In this document: piece by piece, positions 36,248 to 45,793 of the stretch
How the letters are laid out: every line of letters begins with the position of its first letter
How positions within the stretch are numbered: position 1 is the stretch's first letter
NCBI GenBank assembly: GCA_000402655.1
Contig: AQSI01000004.1
Location: forward strand, 66,901-130,900
Origin: Fidelibacterota bacterium SCGC AAA298-D23
GTDB lineage: Bacteria > Fidelibacterota > Marinisomatia > Marinisomatales > Marinisomataceae
Length of the DNA stretch: 64,000 nt
Direction of reading: 5' to 3'
The notes under the pieces: generated by a model
The model's database searches: none
The model's input: the letters and a program-made list of their open reading frames with translations, nothing else
What the model was told of the DNA's origin: nothing
Translations under genes and position numbers: made by a program

Positions 36248-38242
36248 ATGGCAGACTTTAAGGTAGAATCAAAATTTTCTCCAGCAGGAGACCAGCCAAC
36301 AGCTATATCTGAATTATCAGATGGATTAAAGGAAAATGCTTCTCATCAGACTTTACTCGGTGTAACTGGATCAGGAAAAACATATACAATAGCGAAAGTA
36401 ATTGAAGAAGTTCAAAAGCCAACTTTAGTTATTTCACATAATAAAACTTTAGCAGCTCAGCTTTACGGAGAATTCAAAAACTTATTTCCAAATAATGCTG
36501 TTGAATACTTTATTAGTTATTATGATTATTATCAGCCTGAATCATATATGCCAGTAACTGATACATTTATAGAAAAAGATTTCTCCATGAATGAGGAAAT
36601 TGATCGCCTGAGATTAAAAGCAACCAGCTCTTTACTTCAACGAGAAGATGTTATTGTCGTTAGCTCTGTTTCATGTATTTATGGTTTAGGTAATCCAAAA
36701 GAATGGAAGAAGCAAGTGGTTCATTTAAAGCTAGATGATTCCATTAGCAGGTCTAGCTTAACTGAATACCTTGTCGATATTTATTATCAAAGAAATGATC
36801 AAGTTTTAGAGAGGTGTAATTTTAGGATTTTGGGAGATATTTTTGAAATCTTTCCAGCATATGAGGATAAGGCCATTAGAGTTGATATTTTTGACAATAT
36901 TATTCAATCAATAGTGTCATTTGATCCTTTAACAGGAGAAGAAAATTCCGAGCATGATGAATTTTATTTATACCCAGCAAGACATTTCATTTCTGATAAA
37001 GATAAAAATGATTCTGTAATTAAGGAGATAAAAAGAGATTTGATTGAAAGGACTAAGTTCTTTAATGAAAATGAAAAGTTCTTAGAAGAACAAAGAATTA
37101 GTCAAAGGACTAATTTTGATATTGAGATGATCCAAGAGATTGGATATTGTTCAGGTATTGAAAATTATTCAAGATATTTTGATGGAAGAAAAGAAGGTGA
37201 AAGACCTTTTACATTGATTGATTTTTTCCCTGAAGATTTTTTAACTGTTATTGATGAGTCTCACGTTACTTTACCTCAAATCCAGGCCATGTATGGTGGA
37301 GATAGGAAGCGCAAAGATAATTTGATTGATTATGGGTTTAGATTACCTTCAGCATATGATAATAGACCGTTAAAATCAGATGAATTTTCAATTCTACAAA
37401 ATCAAGTTATTTATGCATCAGCAACTCCATCACACAGAGAGTTAGAACTTTCACAAGGAGCAATTACTGAATTGATTAATAGGCCAACTGGATTAGTAGA
37501 TCCTGAGTTAATGATTAGACCATCTGCTGGTCAAATTGACGATCTCATTTCAGAGATAAAAATTAGATCTTCAAAAGATGAGAGATGTTTAGTTACTACA
37601 TTAACTAAGAAAATGGCTGAAGACTTATCCGAGTATTTAAGTTCTGTTGGTTTAAGAGTTAGATATCTTCATTCCGAAGTGAAAACCATTGAAAGAGTTA
37701 AAATTTTAAGAGATTTAAGATTAGGCGATTTTGACGTTTTAGTAGGAATTAATCTTTTAAGAGAAGGGTTAGATCTTCCTGAAGTATCTTTGGTTGCAAT
37801 TTTAGATGCTGATAAGGAAGGATTTCTTAGATCTAAAAGTTCATTGGTTCAAACTGCTGGTAGGGCAGCTCGACATGAACAAGGTAAAGTAATTTTATAT
37901 GCTGATAAAATAACAGATTCAATGAAATATTTGATTGATGAAACCGATCGAAGAAGAAAAATTCAAATTAAATACAATAAAGAAAACAACATTACTCCAA
38001 AAACAGTAAAAAAATCAGTTGAGGAAATTATGCAATCAACAAGAGTCGCTGAATCTTACAGAGATAGTGAAATTGAAGTTAAAAGAGATGTTGCAACGGA
38101 CAAGTTTTTAATGGAAGATAAAAAAATTGTTGTAGAAATGATTAGAGAAGAGATGCTTGAAGCAGCTGAAAATTTAGAATTTGAAAAAGCAGCAAAGCTT
38201 AGAGATGAAATGAATAAACTAGAAAAAGAAATTAAGTTATAA
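36248..38242 (+). CDS. uvrB: Excinuclease ABC subunit B
   Basis: A 664-residue DNA repair helicase-like subunit. KVESKFSPAGDQPTAI begins the protein, so ATG 36248 is the start and not the ATG 27 bases upstream. GVTGSGKTYT is Walker A, the beta-hairpin region has SYYDYYQPESYMP, DESH is motif II, and ASATPS, LTKKMAEDL and QTAGRAARH follow. The C-terminal UVR helix pair binds UvrA and UvrC. Confidence 0.97.
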   Translation: MADFKVESKFSPAGDQPTAISELSDGLKENASHQTLLGVTGSGKTYTIAKVIEEVQKPTLVISHNKTLAAQLYGEFKNLFPNNAVEYFISYYDYYQPESYMPVTDTFIEKDFSMNEEIDRLRLKATSSLLQREDVIVVSSVSCIYGLGNPKEWKKQVVHLKLDDSISRSSLTEYLVDIYYQRNDQVLERCNFRILGDIFEIFPAYEDKAIRVDIFDNIIQSIVSFDPLTGEENSEHDEFYLYPARHFISDKDKNDSVIKEIKRDLIERTKFFNENEKFLEEQRISQRTNFDIEMIQEIGYCSGIENYSRYFDGRKEGERPFTLIDFFPEDFLTVIDESHVTLPQIQAMYGGDRKRKDNLIDYGFRLPSAYDNRPLKSDEFSILQNQVIYASATPSHRELELSQGAITELINRPTGLVDPELMIRPSAGQIDDLISEIKIRSSKDERCLVTTLTKKMAEDLSEYLSSVGLRVRYLHSEVKTIERVKILRDLRLGDFDVLVGINLLREGLDLPEVSLVAILDADKEGFLRSKSSLVQTAGRAARHEQGKVILYADKITDSMKYLIDETDRRRKIQIKYNKENNITPKTVKKSVEEIMQSTRVAESYRDSEIEVKRDVATDKFLMEDKKIVVEMIREEMLEAAENLEFEKAAKLRDEMNKLEKEIKL

Positions 38243-38256
38243 TCAACGGAGATATT

Positions 38257-39459
38257 ATGAACATAGATTTAATAAAACAAAAAGCTGGTATAGTTGGAGA
38301 AAGCGATGCTATTAATCAAGTTTTAGAAATGGTTGCCCAAGTAGCAAATGTTGATATTTCAGTTTTGATAAATGGGGAGTCAGGAACAGGAAAAGAATTA
38401 GTAAGTAAAGCATTGCATTTAGGCAGTAAGCGAGCATCAAGTGAGCTTGTAATTGTTAATTGTGGAGCAATTCCAGAAGGAATCATAGAAAGCGAGCTTT
38501 TTGGACATAAAAAAGGGGCTTATACAGATGCTTCAGATTCAAGAAAAGGATACTTTGAAACAGCTAATAAAGGAACAATTTTTTTAGATGAAATTGGTGA
38601 TATGCCATTGGAGACTCAGGTTAAAGTTCTTCGAGTCTTAGAATCAGGTGAGTTTATGAGGGTTGGTGATTCAGTAACAAAGAAAACAGATGTAAGAGTC
38701 ATTGCTGCTACTAATAAGGATTTGGCAAAACTTGTCCAAGAAGGGAAGTTCAGGCAAGATTTGTATTATAGATTAAAGACTGTAACAATCAATATCCCTC
38801 CATTGAGGAAAAGAGCCAATGATATTAGGCTTTTAGTTGATAGATTTGCATTACAATTCAGTAGAACAAATGATATTAAGTATAAAGGCTTCACTCCTGA
38901 ATCAATAAAAGAAATGCAGGATTATCATTGGCCTGGAAACGTTAGAGAATTAAGAAACTTTGTAGAAAGTATTCTAATTTTGCAGAAAGGTGAAAGAATT
39001 ACTGCTGATATGATTGTTAATCAGTTGATTGGAGACAAAATTGAGCCATTGGAAAATAATACTTCATTACCTGTAGTTGTAAATAGGGATCCTGATCAAG
39101 CAGAAAGAGAACTAATTCTTCGTCAACTTCTTTTCTTAAGACAAGACATTGAAGATTTAAAATTAATGATGAAAGATTCTAGTTTTTCTGAACTAAATTC
39201 TTCGAGTAATATTAATCAATCATTTGGTTCAGCAATACAGGATAATGAAATATTCAATGATAATGAAAATCTTATTAAAGGCAAGATGATTGGGGCTTTC
39301 AATACAAAAGATCTTGAAAAGGAAATGATACTAAGAACTTTGGAGCATTTTAATAACAATAGAAGAGCTGCAGCTAAGTCACTTGATATGAGTGAAAGAA
39401 CACTTTATAGGAAAATAAACGATTATGGAATTGAAAAGAAAATTAAAAAAGATAGTTAA
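38257..39459 (+). CDS. Sigma-54-dependent activator, AAA+ and Fis-type HTH, no receiver domain
   Basis: A 400-residue protein starting directly with the AAA+ domain. GESGTGKE (40-47) is Walker A and TIFLDEIGD (107-115) Walker B; the sigma-54 contact loop reads GAYTDA (87-92) where the family has GAFTGA. The arginine-finger and sensor regions (YHWPGNVRELRNFVE) are intact. The last 40 residues form a Fis HTH (RRAAAKSLDMSERTLYRKI). No N-terminal sensory or receiver domain is present, so control must come from elsewhere. It is next to the LptE-like gene, as in Bacteroidetes. Confidence 0.9.
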   Translation: MNIDLIKQKAGIVGESDAINQVLEMVAQVANVDISVLINGESGTGKELVSKALHLGSKRASSELVIVNCGAIPEGIIESELFGHKKGAYTDASDSRKGYFETANKGTIFLDEIGDMPLETQVKVLRVLESGEFMRVGDSVTKKTDVRVIAATNKDLAKLVQEGKFRQDLYYRLKTVTINIPPLRKRANDIRLLVDRFALQFSRTNDIKYKGFTPESIKEMQDYHWPGNVRELRNFVESILILQKGERITADMIVNQLIGDKIEPLENNTSLPVVVNRDPDQAERELILRQLLFLRQDIEDLKLMMKDSSFSELNSSSNINQSFGSAIQDNEIFNDNENLIKGKMIGAFNTKDLEKEMILRTLEHFNNNRRAAAKSLDMSERTLYRKINDYGIEKKIKKDS

Positions 39460-39994
39460 TTTTATATCAATTTTCCTGATTGTTGGATGTAGTTATTATT
39501 CCATGGCAGGATCAATTCCAGTAAATATAAATAATGTGTTCATTCCATTAATAGAAAATGATACTGCTGAATTTGAGATTGCAGAGAATTTAACTTCAAA
39601 AATAACGCAAGAAATTGCTATTCAAAATATTTTAAAAATTACAGATAATAGTAATAGTGATAGTACTATTCTGGGAGTAATAACCAGTGCTACGGATGGA
39701 CCTTTTACTTTTGATAGTAACGAGCAGGTAGATGAGTATCGATTTTCAATCTCGTTAAAAATTTTGTGGGTAGATAATGAGAGTGAAAAAAATTTAATTG
39801 AAAAAACATTTACAGGTTTTGGAAATTATAGTATAAATAATGACCCCTCTTCGGATGGAATAGATAATGATAACGACGGAATTCTTGATGAAAATGATGA
39901 TGATGAATTTGGAGATTCAAGAGAGTTAGCAATTAATATTGCAATTAACAAAATTGCATCAGATGTTGTAAATTCAATCCTCTCTACGTGGTAG
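39425..39994 (+). CDS. LptE-like outer-membrane lipoprotein
   Basis: A 189-residue protein overlapping the activator gene by 35 bases. A basic N-terminus and hydrophobic segment end at Cys22 (LIVGC, lipobox), followed by YYSMAGSIPVNINNVFIPLIEN and a repeated alternation typical of LptE/RlpB, the plug of the LptD LPS translocon. Residues 139-164 are an acidic Asp/Asn stretch (DNDNDGILDENDDDE) like a thrombospondin type 3 calcium site, unusual for LptE. It resembles the LptE of FCB bacteria in gene order; assignment by pattern and context. Confidence 0.75.
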   Translation: MELKRKLKKIVNFISIFLIVGCSYYSMAGSIPVNINNVFIPLIENDTAEFEIAENLTSKITQEIAIQNILKITDNSNSDSTILGVITSATDGPFTFDSNEQVDEYRFSISLKILWVDNESEKNLIEKTFTGFGNYSINNDPSSDGIDNDNDGILDENDDDEFGDSRELAINIAINKIASDVVNSILSTW

Positions 39995-40000
39995 AAAAAA

Positions 40001-41290
40001 ATGAAAAATATATCAATAAATAAATTAAAAGATTTTATAGGAAAAGAAGTTCAGCTAAATGGGTGGATTTATAATCTTAGATCAGTCGGAAAGATTTGGT
40101 TTGCAATCATTAGAGATGGTACAGGTTTTGTTCAATGTGTGGTTACGAGTAATGATGTTTCTTCTGAAGTTTTTGAACTTGAATCTAATCTGACTCAAGA
40201 ATCATCTGTAATTGTTAATGGAATTGTTCAAGAGGATTCTCGTTCTGATTTAGGTGTTGAGATTTTAGTTAAAAATATGGAAGTAATTCATATTGCTGAA
40301 GAGTACCCAATTGCTTTGAAAGAGCATGGTGTAAGCTTTTTAATGGATAATAGACACCTCTGGTTACGTTCAAAGAAGCAGTACGCAATTATGAAAGTTC
40401 GTCAAAATATAATTAAATCTATTAGAGATTTTTTTGACAGTAGAGATTTTGTATTAATTGACTCACCAATGTTTACTGGAAATGCCGTTGAAGGAACTAC
40501 TACTTTATTTGAAACTGAATATTTTAATAGAACAGCTTATTTAACTCAAAGTGGACAGCTATATCAGGAAGCTGGGGCAATGGCCTTTGGAAAAACATAT
40601 TGTTTCGGTCCTTGTTTTAGGGCTGAAAAATCAAAAACCAGAAAACATTTAACAGAGTTTTGGATGGTAGAACCAGAGATGGCATTTTATGATTTAAAAG
40701 ATAATATGGATTTGATTGAGGAGTTTATTGTACACATAGTTTCTCAAAGTATTGAAAATTGTAAAGATGAGTTAAAAATTTTGGAAAGAGATATTTTATT
40801 ACTTGAGAAAGTAAAATCTCCATTTCCTCGAATAACCTACGATGAAGCTGTTAAGCTCTTGCACGATAATGATCAAGAATTTAAGTACGGTAGTGATTTT
40901 GGAGCACCGGATGAAGAGTTGATTGCTTCCAAGTTTGATAGCCCTGTTATGATACATAGTTGGCCTCATGAGACTAAAGCTTTTTATATGAAAAGAGATG
41001 ATTCTGGTAAACTTGCTTTAGGCGTGGATGTTATTGCACCAGAGGGTTACGGAGAAATAGTTGGTGGAGGACAAAGAGAAGATGATCATGACACTTTAGT
41101 TAAAAGAATTGAAGATCATGGATTGCCTTTAAGCGCATTTAAGTGGTATTTAGACTTAAGAAAATATGGTTCAGTTACTCATTCTGGTTTTGGATTGGGG
41201 CTTGAAAGAACAGTTTCATGGATATGTGGAATAGATCATGTAAGACAAACTATTCCTTTTCCAAGAACAATGGGGAGATTGGAGCCATAA
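40001..41290 (+). CDS. asnS: Asparaginyl-tRNA synthetase
   Basis: A 429-residue class IIb synthetase. An OB-fold anticodon domain (KEVQLNGWIYNLRSVGKIWFAIIRDG) is followed by the catalytic domain: motif 2 FRAEKSKTRKHLTEFWMVEPE and motif 3 GFGLGLERTVSWICG. AsnRS rather than AspRS is indicated by length, and by absence of the bacterial AspRS insertion. Its stop overlaps the ATG of the next gene. Confidence 0.93.
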   Translation: MKNISINKLKDFIGKEVQLNGWIYNLRSVGKIWFAIIRDGTGFVQCVVTSNDVSSEVFELESNLTQESSVIVNGIVQEDSRSDLGVEILVKNMEVIHIAEEYPIALKEHGVSFLMDNRHLWLRSKKQYAIMKVRQNIIKSIRDFFDSRDFVLIDSPMFTGNAVEGTTTLFETEYFNRTAYLTQSGQLYQEAGAMAFGKTYCFGPCFRAEKSKTRKHLTEFWMVEPEMAFYDLKDNMDLIEEFIVHIVSQSIENCKDELKILERDILLLEKVKSPFPRITYDEAVKLLHDNDQEFKYGSDFGAPDEELIASKFDSPVMIHSWPHETKAFYMKRDDSGKLALGVDVIAPEGYGEIVGGGQREDDHDTLVKRIEDHGLPLSAFKWYLDLRKYGSVTHSGFGLGLERTVSWICGIDHVRQTIPFPRTMGRLEP

Positions 41291-41748
41291 TGAAATTTAA
41301 CGGAAGAATTGCTGTTTTCGGAGGAAGGTTTATCACAGAAGAAATTTATAACGATACCGTAGAAATTGGGAAACGAATGGCAGAAAAAAATTGGTTAGTT
41401 TTTTGCGGTGGCGGTGAAGGTGTAATGGAAGCTATTGCTAAAGGCGTATCCCACGGTAGTGGAACATGTATTGGAATCTTAAAAGATAAAGACTTTAAAA
41501 CAGGTAATGAATATCTAAGTATTCCAATTTCAACTGGATTGGATATAACTAGAAATGCCTTAATTAGCTATAATTGCGATTTAGGTGTTGCAATTTCTGG
41601 TGCCTACGGAACACTTAGTGAAATAGCCTTCACATTAGCTCAAGAAAAGCAATTAATTGCTTATAATAGTTGGGATATTCCAAAATCAATTCAAGTGAAA
41701 ACTATAGATTCTTTAATTGAGGAAGTAGATAAGTGTCTAAAGCATTAA
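41290..41748 (+). CDS. TIGR00725/LOG-like Rossmann protein
   Basis: About 152 residues from ATG 41290, which overlaps the asnS stop; the frame continues upstream inside asnS but that part is not needed. IAVFGG, then FCGGGEGVMEAIAKG, and GAYGTLSEI are the nucleotide-binding and P-G-G-x-G-T-x-x-E-like motifs of the TIGR00725 and LOG family. Some relatives are cytokinin riboside 5'-monophosphate phosphoribohydrolases; here the substrate is uncertain. Confidence 0.82.
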   Translation: MKFNGRIAVFGGRFITEEIYNDTVEIGKRMAEKNWLVFCGGGEGVMEAIAKGVSHGSGTCIGILKDKDFKTGNEYLSIPISTGLDITRNALISYNCDLGVAISGAYGTLSEIAFTLAQEKQLIAYNSWDIPKSIQVKTIDSLIEEVDKCLKH

Positions 41749-43316
41749 ATGTTGCAGTTTGCCAATTAAACCCTACATTAGGAAATTTTCAAAAAAATAT
41801 TGATATAATTTCTAAAAACTATAAATACGCAGTAGAAAAAGGTGCAGATTTAGTGGTCTTCCCAGAAATGTCCATAACAGGTTATCCTCCTCAAGATCTT
41901 CTCAATAATAAAGAATTTATTAATCAAAATATTTCTTGCTTGAATGAGCTTACCAAATCAACAACCATTCCATGTATTTTGGGTTATGTTGATTTTGAGG
42001 ATAATAAAAAATTCAATGCTGCTGCTGTTTGCCAGGATGGAGAAATAGTTTATAAATATCACAAAATTCATTTACCAAATTATGATGTATTTGATGAAAG
42101 AAGATATTTTCATAGCGGTAATTCTATTGGAATATTTGACTTAAAAGTAAATAATTCTGATTACAAAATTGCGTTACAAATTTGTGAAGATTTATGGGAA
42201 GATGAATATGAAAGAAAAATATCAGAGGAGATTATAGAAAATGATCCTGATTTAATTATCAATATTTCAGCTTCTCCTTTTGCGAAAGATAGAAAAAATG
42301 ATAGAATGAAATTAATTCAAAGCAAATATAAGGATGCAAATTGTCCATTCATTTATTGCAATCTTGTTGGCGGTCAAGATGAATTGATTTTTGATGGTTA
42401 CTCGATGATTTTTAACAGCGAATCAGAATTAATTCAAATTGCTAATGGTTTTGAAGAGCAAATTCTAATAACTGATCTCAAAACAAAAGAATCAATTGAA
42501 AAAACTTCTCCAAATGAGCAGTTATTTAAGGCATTATCTCTAGGAATAAGGGATTATTTCATTAAAACAGGACATAAAAAAGCTGTTATTGGACTAAGTG
42601 GAGGTATTGATTCAGCGTTGGTAGCTTGCCTTGCTGTAGATGCTCTTGGTTCAAAAAATGTATCTTTGATTTCAATGCCTTCAAGGTTTTCAAGTGATCA
42701 TAGTAAAATTGATGCGAAGCAATTAGCTAAAAATCTTGATGCAAACTTTAAAACAGTAGATATTGATAGCTTATTTCAAGCTTATTTAGATATTATGAAT
42801 ATACATTTTGATGGGTCTGATCCGAATGTAGCTGAAGAAAATATACAATCAAGAATTAGAGGTAATATTTTAATGGCATTTTCAAATAAGTTTGGATCAT
42901 TGGTTTTATCAACAGGAAATAAAACAGAATTGGCGCTTGGATATTGTACTTTATACGGTGATATGAGTGGTGGGTTATCAGCCATCGGAGATTTAAATAA
43001 AACTGAAGTATATGAGCTTTCGAAGTGGATTAATAAAGATAACGAAACTATTCCTAGAAATATTATAGATAAAGAACCATCTGCAGAGCTTGCTCCCAAT
43101 CAGGTTGATCCATTTGATTATGATTTGATTAGTCCAATTGTCGATAAAATTATTTTTGGAGATGAAAATGAGCAAAATGAACAATATTTAAGCCTGAAAA
43201 AAAAGATAGATATTAATGAACATAAAAGAAGACAAGCTGCTCCCGTTCTTAGAGTAAGTAAAAAAGCTTTTGGTATTGGAAGAAGAATTCCAATTGTAAA
43301 TCATTTTAATGAGTAG
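41733..43316 (+). CDS. nadE: Glutamine-dependent NAD+ synthetase
   Basis: A 527-residue two-domain enzyme that amidates nicotinic acid adenine dinucleotide. The N-terminal nitrilase-type amidase has FPEMSITGYPP (Glu), KIHLPNYDVFDE (Lys) and LQICEDLW (Cys). The C-terminal synthetase has LSGGIDSALVA as its ATP pyrophosphatase loop, then TGNKTELALGY and KEPSAELAP. It overlaps genes on both sides. Confidence 0.95.
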   Translation: MSKALNVAVCQLNPTLGNFQKNIDIISKNYKYAVEKGADLVVFPEMSITGYPPQDLLNNKEFINQNISCLNELTKSTTIPCILGYVDFEDNKKFNAAAVCQDGEIVYKYHKIHLPNYDVFDERRYFHSGNSIGIFDLKVNNSDYKIALQICEDLWEDEYERKISEEIIENDPDLIINISASPFAKDRKNDRMKLIQSKYKDANCPFIYCNLVGGQDELIFDGYSMIFNSESELIQIANGFEEQILITDLKTKESIEKTSPNEQLFKALSLGIRDYFIKTGHKKAVIGLSGGIDSALVACLAVDALGSKNVSLISMPSRFSSDHSKIDAKQLAKNLDANFKTVDIDSLFQAYLDIMNIHFDGSDPNVAEENIQSRIRGNILMAFSNKFGSLVLSTGNKTELALGYCTLYGDMSGGLSAIGDLNKTEVYELSKWINKDNETIPRNIIDKEPSAELAPNQVDPFDYDLISPIVDKIIFGDENEQNEQYLSLKKKIDINEHKRRQAAPVLRVSKKAFGIGRRIPIVNHFNE

Positions 43317-45093
43317 TACGACAAAACCTATAAGAAATTTCTGTATTATTGCACATATAGATCATGGTAAGTCCACACTTGCCGATAGACTTCTTGAGCA
43401 TACTGGAACCATTTCAAAGAAGAAGATGAAAGATCAAGTTTTAGATAATATGGAACTCGAGAGAGAAAGGGGTATTACCATTAAAAGTCATTCGATTCGA
43501 ATTGATTATAATGGACATATTTTGAATTTAATTGATACACCAGGTCATGTTGATTTTACTTATGAAGTTTCAAGAACACTATCTGCAAGTGAAGGTGCAT
43601 TGTTGATTGTAGATGCAGCTCAAGGTATAGAGGCTCAAACTGTCACAAATTATTTACTAGCTATTGATAATGATTTAGAAATTATTCCTGTTATAAACAA
43701 AGTAGATTTGCCCAATGCCGACATTGAAAATGTTACGTCTCAAATTATTGAATTAGTTGGTTGTTTAAAGGATGATATTTTACTAGCAAGCGCTAAAACA
43801 GGAGAGGGAATAGAAGATATATTAACTACAATTATTAATAAAATTCCTCCTCCAGATGAACCAAAAAATGAAGAATTTAAAGGTTTAATTTTTGACTCAA
43901 TATATGATAGATATAGAGGAGTTGTTGCTTATGTAAGGGTGTACGAAGGTTCATTAAAAAAAGGTAGTAGAATTAAGTTTTTTGCCCATAACACACACTA
44001 TGATGTAGATGAGGTAGGCCATTTTATTATCGAAAGAAAAAAATCAGATTCTATCAAAGCTGGGGAAGTAGGATATATAATAGCGAATGTCAGAGATATT
44101 GAACATGTTTTGGCTGGAGACACAGTTACAAATTTTAACAAGCCTTGTAAAAACCCTTTACCTGGATTTCAAAAAATAAAACCTATGGTTTTTTCAGGTC
44201 TTTTTCCATCGGATGCAGGAGATTATGACGATTTACGAACTGCACTTGAAAAACTTAAGCTAAATGATGCTTCGTTATCTTTTGAACCAGAGGTAAGTGA
44301 TGCCCTTGGTTTTGGTTATAGATGTGGATTCCTTGGGTTGCTTCACATGGAAATCATTCAAGAAAGATTGGAAAGAGAGTTTGATCTTTCAATTGTTACA
44401 ACCAGTCCAAATGTAAAATATTTGGCTAATCTAAAAGACGGTTCTCAAGTTGAGGTTCAACGTCCTGCATTATTGCCTGAACCAAAATTCCTTGAAAGTT
44501 TAATGGAGCCTATTGTTACAGCAGAAATTCTTACCCCTGTTGATTATATAGGCAATGTAATGAAGATATGTGAAGAGAAAAGAGGGAAATACAAATCCAC
44601 TCAATATTTATCTAAATCAAAGGTGCAACTTATATATGAACTACCTTTAGGTGAAATTCTTTTTGATTTCTATGATAAAATGAAATCTGGCTCAAAAGGT
44701 TACGCTTCTTTTGACTACACATTTAAAGAATATCAAGCTAGCAAGCTCGATAAGCTAGATATTTTAATAAATAAAGAACCGGTTGATGCATTATCAATGA
44801 TATGTGCCAAGAAAGACTCTTATCATAGAGGTTTAGCCTTGTGCCAGAAGCTAAAGGAGTTAATTCCAAGGCATCAAATCCAGATCCCTATTCAAGCTTC
44901 AATTGGATCAAGGGTTATTGCAAGAACTAATATTGCTCCATTTAGAAAAAACGTTACTGAAAAGCTTTATGGTGGAGATGTTACTAGAAAAAATAAGTTA
45001 CTTCAAAAGCAGAAAAAGGGTAAAAAAAGAATGCGAATGATTGGAAGGGTTGAAGTTCCTCAAGAAGCCCTATTGGCAGTTCTTAAAATATAG
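43309..45093 (+). CDS. lepA: Elongation factor 4
   Basis: A 594-residue translational GTPase. AHIDHGKSTLADR, DTPGHVDF and NKVDLP are G motifs; the C-terminal half (YHRGLALCQKLKELIPRHQIQIPIQASIGSRVIAR) is specific to LepA, as is the Lys-rich RKNKLLQKQKKGKKRM. EF4 back-translocates or remodels stalled ribosomes. Confidence 0.97.
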   Translation: MSSTTKPIRNFCIIAHIDHGKSTLADRLLEHTGTISKKKMKDQVLDNMELERERGITIKSHSIRIDYNGHILNLIDTPGHVDFTYEVSRTLSASEGALLIVDAAQGIEAQTVTNYLLAIDNDLEIIPVINKVDLPNADIENVTSQIIELVGCLKDDILLASAKTGEGIEDILTTIINKIPPPDEPKNEEFKGLIFDSIYDRYRGVVAYVRVYEGSLKKGSRIKFFAHNTHYDVDEVGHFIIERKKSDSIKAGEVGYIIANVRDIEHVLAGDTVTNFNKPCKNPLPGFQKIKPMVFSGLFPSDAGDYDDLRTALEKLKLNDASLSFEPEVSDALGFGYRCGFLGLLHMEIIQERLEREFDLSIVTTSPNVKYLANLKDGSQVEVQRPALLPEPKFLESLMEPIVTAEILTPVDYIGNVMKICEEKRGKYKSTQYLSKSKVQLIYELPLGEILFDFYDKMKSGSKGYASFDYTFKEYQASKLDKLDILINKEPVDALSMICAKKDSYHRGLALCQKLKELIPRHQIQIPIQASIGSRVIARTNIAPFRKNVTEKLYGGDVTRKNKLLQKQKKGKKRMRMIGRVEVPQEALLAVLKI

Positions 45094-45094
45094 T

Positions 45095-45790
45095 ATGTTT
45101 TCTGACTATTTTTTTAAATCTAAATCTTTATTTTATAGCTTACTTGTCACTTTACCTCTCTTTATAATTTATGAAATTGGGATTTTCTTTTTGCTCCAAG
45201 CAGACATATCGTTTTCTAAAAATGGAGCAGATGTTTTAATTGAAGAATTTATTAAAATGCTAGGATTGAACGGATACTATGCAGCTAGTTCTATTTTTAT
45301 CATTGTACTTTTTTTTATTCTCTTCAATCAAAGAAAAAATTTTAAAACGTTTGATATATCCATTAAATATATTTCAATTATGATTATAGAATCTTTGCTT
45401 TATGCAGGCATTTTATTGTTAGTTCTTCAAAATATCTATCTAATTCAGGGTTCGACAGTTAATGTAATTAATAATATCATTTTATCTATTGGGGCAGGGT
45501 TGTATGAAGAGCTTATTTTCCGTTTTTTACTATTATTTATTTTAACAAAATCATTTTCATTCATTTTCAAAACCAATGAATCTTCTTCCTTAATTCTATC
45601 AATTATTTTTAGTTCAATTCTATTTTCATCATTTCATTATATTGGAATCGAGTCATTTACCCCATTATCATTTACCTTGAGGTTTATTGCAGGTGTTTAT
45701 TTATCATTGATATATATAAACCGTGGTTTCGGTATTGTTGCTTTAACTCATGCATTTTATGATTTATTTGTTATTTTTCAATTAACTTAG
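45095..45790 (+). CDS. CPBP-family intramembrane metalloprotease
   Basis: About 231 residues from ATG 45095, one base after the lepA stop. Six to eight helices hold the CPBP motifs: GLYEELIFR with the Glu pair at 138-139 and Arg143, SSFHYIG, and a C-terminal HAFYDLF with the last His and Asp. These enzymes resemble Rce1. The substrate is unknown. Confidence 0.87.
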   Translation: MFSDYFFKSKSLFYSLLVTLPLFIIYEIGIFFLLQADISFSKNGADVLIEEFIKMLGLNGYYAASSIFIIVLFFILFNQRKNFKTFDISIKYISIMIIESLLYAGILLLVLQNIYLIQGSTVNVINNIILSIGAGLYEELIFRFLLLFILTKSFSFIFKTNESSSLILSIIFSSILFSSFHYIGIESFTPLSFTLRFIAGVYLSLIYINRGFGIVALTHAFYDLFVIFQLT

Positions 45791-45793
45791 CCT

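Noticed and set aside
41218..41289. N-terminal extension of the TIGR00725-like protein within asnS
   Set aside because: The family begins at IAVFGG and ATG 41290 overlaps the asnS stop in the usual manner, so the 24 upstream codons are not needed.
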